Origin: Chloroflexota bacterium
GTDB lineage: Bacteria; Chloroflexota; Anaerolineae; Promineifilales; Promineifilaceae
DNA: 37,169 nucleotides
Direction of reading: 5' to 3'
Assembly: GCA_003696605.1 (NCBI GenBank)
Contig: RFGV01000270.1
Coordinates: 1 to 37,169, forward strand
Part shown: in pieces, positions 33,969 to 37,169 of the stretch
Layout of the letters: every line of letters starts with the position of its first letter
How positions within the stretch are numbered: position 1 is the stretch's first letter
The notes under the pieces: generated by a model
The model's database searches: none
Told to the model about the DNA's origin: nothing
Seen by the model: only the letters and a program-made list of their open reading frames with translations
Position numbers and translations under genes: made by a program

Positions 33969-35196
33969 GCAAATATGGGGGAGACCCAAGCTTTGGTTTA
34001 TTCGAGAATTCGTCACAAATTCGGCCGTTTTTCCCCTCTTTGATGCTATTCGCAGCATTGCAACTGAGGGATTTTATGCCTACCTGACTGAATTACCCCA
34101 CTATCTCCTATTTCTGGGCGCATTCCTGCAGGCATGGATAATTGGCAAACGCCAACACCAGCTAAAAGGTTGGGAACGCGGAATTGTCAATTTAATTGCA
34201 CCTGTGACTTATACTATTCTGGACATTTTGTTGGAAAGTCCGCATGAGTTTTTCACCCAGCCCTACCACTGGCTATTTTGGATATATAGTATAGGTATCG
34301 CCGTTTTTTATTCCCTGGAAAATTATCTGCCCCAGTTGAAAGAGATTTTGATTTTATTGCACAACATTTGGTTAGGTGCACTTTTTGCTGCTCAATACAT
34401 TTTGGCAGAAATAACCGTGGAAGTTAATATGCCACTAACCCAGCATGAATTCAGCAGATATTGGAGTGGTAGTACAGGGCATCAATACATTGTGTTTGGT
34501 GCATTGATTTTAGGTATGCTACTGGGGATTAGCGAAGTACAACGAGAAGGATACATTCATTCTCTGCAGCGAATTGCCCAACATCTGCGGCGGTTCTCTG
34601 AATGGACAACAGATTCCAGATTACTTACCCGTTCTCTGGAAAACCCTGACATTCTAAAGCGGCAACGCGTGGAACGCACAGTGTTATTTATGGATATTCG
34701 GGGGTTCACACAGTGGAGTGAGTCTCACTCGCCGGAAATGGTAGTGGCGATGTTAAATGCATTCTACGAGGAAGCAGAACAGATTATTCTGAAGCATAAT
34801 GGATACAAGCCTCGATTTATTGGGGATGAGGTCATGGCGTGGTTTGTAGCACCGGAACAGGCGATTGCGGCTGGAGTTGAGTTGATGGAAAAGGTAACGA
34901 AGTTATTACGGCCGTTTCACCTCACAATCGGCATTGGTATTCATCGGGGGCTTGTTGTGGCCGGGTTGCTTGGTTCCACACAAACTCAACAATATGATCT
35001 CATTGGTGACACAGTCAACATTGCCAGCCGACTGACAGCTGCTGCCCAACCAGGCACAATTTTGATTTCCGATAGCCTCAAAGAATGGCTACCAGGTGAA
35101 CTTCTCCCACAATATCTGAGAGTGAAAGGGAAGAAACGGCCGTTAACCGTCTTCACCCTCCAGCCCCAGCCCCAGGCCAACATGAACCCGGCCTAG
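33949..35196 (+). CDS. Membrane class III adenylate cyclase
   Basis: 415 residues from ATG 33949 (GAGGA 6 nt upstream), overlapping the kinase end by 20 bp; ATG 33937 is an alternative. About five or six hydrophobic helices (45-195) are followed by a short coiled linker and a class III cyclase domain (about 240-405). Metal-binding Asp249 (FMDIRGF) and Asp293 (FIGDEVMAWF) are present. Asp350 in YDLIGD is the adenine-specifying residue, and Asn357 and Arg361 are the transition-state pair. The Lys that usually precedes the second metal Asp by four residues is Arg289 here. It likely makes cAMP, but that substitution makes activity and base choice uncertain. Coupled to a two-component system, it may serve the same signal. 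Confidence 0.88.
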   Translation: MNQTLHEQIWGRPKLWFIREFVTNSAVFPLFDAIRSIATEGFYAYLTELPHYLLFLGAFLQAWIIGKRQHQLKGWERGIVNLIAPVTYTILDILLESPHEFFTQPYHWLFWIYSIGIAVFYSLENYLPQLKEILILLHNIWLGALFAAQYILAEITVEVNMPLTQHEFSRYWSGSTGHQYIVFGALILGMLLGISEVQREGYIHSLQRIAQHLRRFSEWTTDSRLLTRSLENPDILKRQRVERTVLFMDIRGFTQWSESHSPEMVVAMLNAFYEEAEQIILKHNGYKPRFIGDEVMAWFVAPEQAIAAGVELMEKVTKLLRPFHLTIGIGIHRGLVVAGLLGSTQTQQYDLIGDTVNIASRLTAAAQPGTILISDSLKEWLPGELLPQYLRVKGKKRPLTVFTLQPQPQANMNPA

Positions 35197-35223
35197 GCTG
35201 CGCCATTCGACAAGAAACTTCAC

Positions 35224-37169
35224 CTAATCTGTTTCCACATTTGTCTCCAATGCGGCCAAAACACGGGCAGGTGTCATGGGCAAAGCCGTCAGACGCGCCC
35301 CCGTACAATCAGCAATCGCATTAGCTACAGCCGCTGCCGTCGCAATCACTGGCGGCTCACCCGCACCCCGCGCCCCAAATGGCCCCTGTTCCGATGGTAC
35401 TTCTACAATAATCGTTTCAATCTCCGGCACAGCATGAACAAAATGCGGCACTGTATAATCCATCCATGTTCCTGTCAAAAGCTGCCCTTCTTCAGAATGT
35501 ACCATTTGCTCATACAACGCCCAGCCAATGCCCTGCATCGCTCCCCCATGTAGCTGACCGGTAAGCGTAAGCGGGTTAATCGCCCGCCCCACATCTTGAA
35601 CGAGCACCAATCGGTGGACGGTTACTTCGCCAGTTTCCTGATCCACTGAAACCTCAGCAAGTTGGGCACAAAAACCGGGGGAGGCTTTGGTATTGGCATA
35701 ACGGCCGTTTCCCACTACCGGCGCATACTTACCCCCAAACTGCATCGTCTTGGCGGCAATCTCCGTCAGGGACAATGCCCGATCCGGCACACCACGCACC
35801 TGCACCCGACCATCCACAATCTCCATATCAGCCGGGTCTGCTTCCAGCTCCTCCGCTGCAATCGCCAACACTTGCTGGCGGGCATCTTGCGCGGCCGCAA
35901 TGACCGATGGTCCCAACATATAAGTAATTTTGCTACCACCAGTGGCGCCAGCAAAAGCGGCCGTGCTGGTATCTCCGGTCACCACACGCACCTTATCCGC
36001 AGAAACCCCAAATGCTTCGGCCGCAATCAAGGCCAGGCCAGTTGGCGTACCCGTCAAATCTACGGCACCAATATGTACCTGCAATGTCCCATCTCGATGC
36101 AACTGGCAAGAAGCGGCCGTTGGCTCTACACCACCCGGCCACCCCCCAACGGCAATCCCGATACCTCGACCTTTCGCCCGTATTTTATCCCGTTGTTGCC
36201 AGGCAGGATGTGCTTGCAGGCGAGCCAACACGTCGGGAAGCCCCATACTCGGCCACGGCCGTTTATGCACCATCGGGTCACCTGGACGGCTGGCATGTCG
36301 CAAACGAAGTTCCAGCGGGTCAATTGCCAGCTTTCGGGCCAGTTCATCCATCATACTTTCCAGAGCAAAGGTAGCCTGAGGTGCCCCCGGTGCGCGATAT
36401 GCACCAGTGGAAACCTTAAAGGTCATCACTTCTGTGTACCGCACATCCAGATTGGGAATCTGATAATAACTGCCCAGTAAAACGGCCGAAATACCATGCG
36501 GGCTGGGGTAACAACCCACATCAAACGTAATATTGGCCGAAAGTGCAGTCAACGTTCCATCCTGTTTTGCGCCCAGGCGCATGACAAACCGGGCAGCAGG
36601 TGCCGGATTGGCAGCCAACAAGTCTTCGTTGCGCGTCAACACCAGGCGCACTGGTCGGTTCATTTGTCGGGCAGCTAACGCAATCAGCAATTCGTAAAGT
36701 AAAAATTTGCCCCCAAACGCGCCACCTGGTCGGGTAGCAACCACACGAACGGCCGTTTCTGGCACACCCAACACCTTGGCCACCTCTTCGCGCACATAAA
36801 AGGGAGCTTGCGTACTCGTCCACACCGTCGCGCCACCCGTCAACGGATCCGGCTGCACCAACATTCCGTGTGTCTCCAGATAACTCTGGTGCACCATTGG
36901 CGTTGTAAACGTTCGCTCGATAACCACATCCGCTTCAGCAAAACCAGCTGCCACATCTCCCCGTTTGAATTGCGTACTACGGGCCACATTGGTAGGGCGA
37001 TCGCTCCCCTTTTCACCAGCCACATCCGCACCATGAGCGGCTGCTTCTCCAGTTTCGCCCGGTGTACCAGTTGGCCAAACCAGTGGTGCATCTGGCGCCA
37101 GTGCCGCATCAATGGTTGTAGCCGCAGGTAACGGCTCATACTCAACCCTTACCCGTTCTGCACCATCGG
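35224..37169 (-). CDS. Xanthine-dehydrogenase-family molybdopterin-binding subunit, 5' end outside window
   Basis: The frame stays open to the window edge, giving about 647 residues and lacking the N-terminus. A GTG at 37023 is internal: the frame upstream of it still reads as family sequence (RVRVEYEPLPAATTIDAA). Molybdenum-cofactor motifs are visible: GGAFGGKF, GAYRAPGAPQ, the Gly-rich segment before the second cofactor loop (GATGGSKITY), and GARGAGEPP with the catalytic Glu near the C-terminus. The CO-dehydrogenase signature AYRCSFR is absent, so it is a purine, aldehyde or related hydroxylase rather than CoxL. The FAD and Fe-S subunits are presumably upstream, beyond the window. It converges with the cyclase gene, 27 bp apart. 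Confidence 0.92.
   Translation of the reverse strand, partial: DGAERVRVEYEPLPAATTIDAALAPDAPLVWPTGTPGETGEAAAHGADVAGEKGSDRPTNVARSTQFKRGDVAAGFAEADVVIERTFTTPMVHQSYLETHGMLVQPDPLTGGATVWTSTQAPFYVREEVAKVLGVPETAVRVVATRPGGAFGGKFLLYELLIALAARQMNRPVRLVLTRNEDLLAANPAPAARFVMRLGAKQDGTLTALSANITFDVGCYPSPHGISAVLLGSYYQIPNLDVRYTEVMTFKVSTGAYRAPGAPQATFALESMMDELARKLAIDPLELRLRHASRPGDPMVHKRPWPSMGLPDVLARLQAHPAWQQRDKIRAKGRGIGIAVGGWPGGVEPTAASCQLHRDGTLQVHIGAVDLTGTPTGLALIAAEAFGVSADKVRVVTGDTSTAAFAGATGGSKITYMLGPSVIAAAQDARQQVLAIAAEELEADPADMEIVDGRVQVRGVPDRALSLTEIAAKTMQFGGKYAPVVGNGRYANTKASPGFCAQLAEVSVDQETGEVTVHRLVLVQDVGRAINPLTLTGQLHGGAMQGIGWALYEQMVHSEEGQLLTGTWMDYTVPHFVHAVPEIETIIVEVPSEQGPFGARGAGEPPVIATAAAVANAIADCTGARLTALPMTPARVLAALETNVETD

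Larger units (their letters stand above)
266..36757. repeat. Dispersed palindrome AACGGCCGTT (HIP-like)
   Basis: Single copies are scattered through the whole window on no fixed spacing, in genes and between them. By eye I counted about 70 CGGCCG and about 53 ACGGCCGT; most extend to AACGGCCGTT or AAACGGCCGTTT. At near-equal base composition about 9 and under 1 are expected. First and last full copies are at 266-275 and 36748-36757. In coding DNA the three frames give NGR(F/L), TAV and RPF. Confidence 0.9.

Noticed and set aside
266-36757. The repeated palindrome as an insertion element, uptake sequence or transcription-factor site
   Set aside because: Copies are single 8-12-bp sites in and between genes with no larger shared flank or promoter preference, which fits a HIP-like motif better.
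35224-37023. Gene start at the GTG at 37023
   Set aside because: The frame continues upstream to the window edge with family-like sequence, so the GTG is internal and the gene is cut by the window.
35224-37169. Form I CO dehydrogenase large subunit (CoxL)
   Set aside because: The AYRCSFR active-site loop is absent; the matching site reads AYRAPGAPQ, which fits general xanthine-dehydrogenase-type hydroxylases.

Overview
This window looks like a chromosomal segment of a filamentous-type Chloroflexota bacterium (Anaerolineae/Ardenticatenia-like). That placement is an inference. It rests on mid GC content, secreted proteins ending in FLPLI/FLPVV-type tails, a DUF5666 repeat protein, and a mixture of housekeeping and secondary-metabolism genes. 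No rRNA, tRNA, CRISPR array, transposase or integrase was seen. A striking genome-wide signature runs through coding and non-coding DNA alike: the palindrome AACGGCCGTT. By eye I count roughly 50 copies of its ACGGCCGT core in 37 kb, where chance predicts fewer than one. This resembles the HIP1 palindromes of cyanobacteria.

Layout. 1-2129: a non-coding stretch, then a translationally coupled lipoprotein/secreted-protein pair on the minus strand with its terminator. 2608-22837: a ten-gene minus-strand nonribosomal peptide cluster of about 20 kb. In transcription order it holds a histidine-ammonia-lyase-like MIO enzyme, a C-A-PCP-C-A-PCP-TE synthetase, a type II thioesterase, a sulfotransferase, a prolyl-PCP dehydrogenase, a prolyl-AMP ligase, a flavin halogenase, a free carrier protein, a membrane acyltransferase, and a C-PCP-TE-PCP-TE protein. 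22926-26262: pyrimidine genes, with pyrF on minus and pyrC-pyrB on plus. pyrC-pyrB is preceded by a promoter, a possible leader ORF and an attenuator-like terminator. 26285-28240: a secreted DUF5666 repeat protein. 28348-31621: a minus-strand redox operon of two small membrane-anchored proteins, ApbE, a ferric-reductase-like membrane protein and a haem-binding protein. 31828-35196: a plus-strand response regulator, histidine kinase and membrane adenylate cyclase with overlapping genes. 35224-37169: the 3' part of a xanthine-dehydrogenase-type molybdenum hydroxylase that runs off the window edge.

How the cluster works (inference). Four genes (carrier, prolyl-AMP ligase, acyl-CoA-dehydrogenase-like oxidase, halogenase) form the classical set that turns L-proline into halogenated pyrrole-2-carboxyl-S-PCP. 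The ligase specificity residues read D-L-F-Y-L-A-L-V-C-K, close to the code I recall for PltF-type ligases. The two-module synthetase is atypical. Both of its C domains have lost the second His of HHxxxDG. Its second A domain lacks the Asp that binds an alpha-amino group, which suits a non-alpha-amino substrate, possibly one made by the MIO enzyme. The only C domain with an intact HHxxxD sits in the C-PCP-TE-PCP-TE protein. The product is therefore predicted to be a halopyrrole-containing, possibly sulfated and O-acylated, short acyl/peptide compound of unknown structure.
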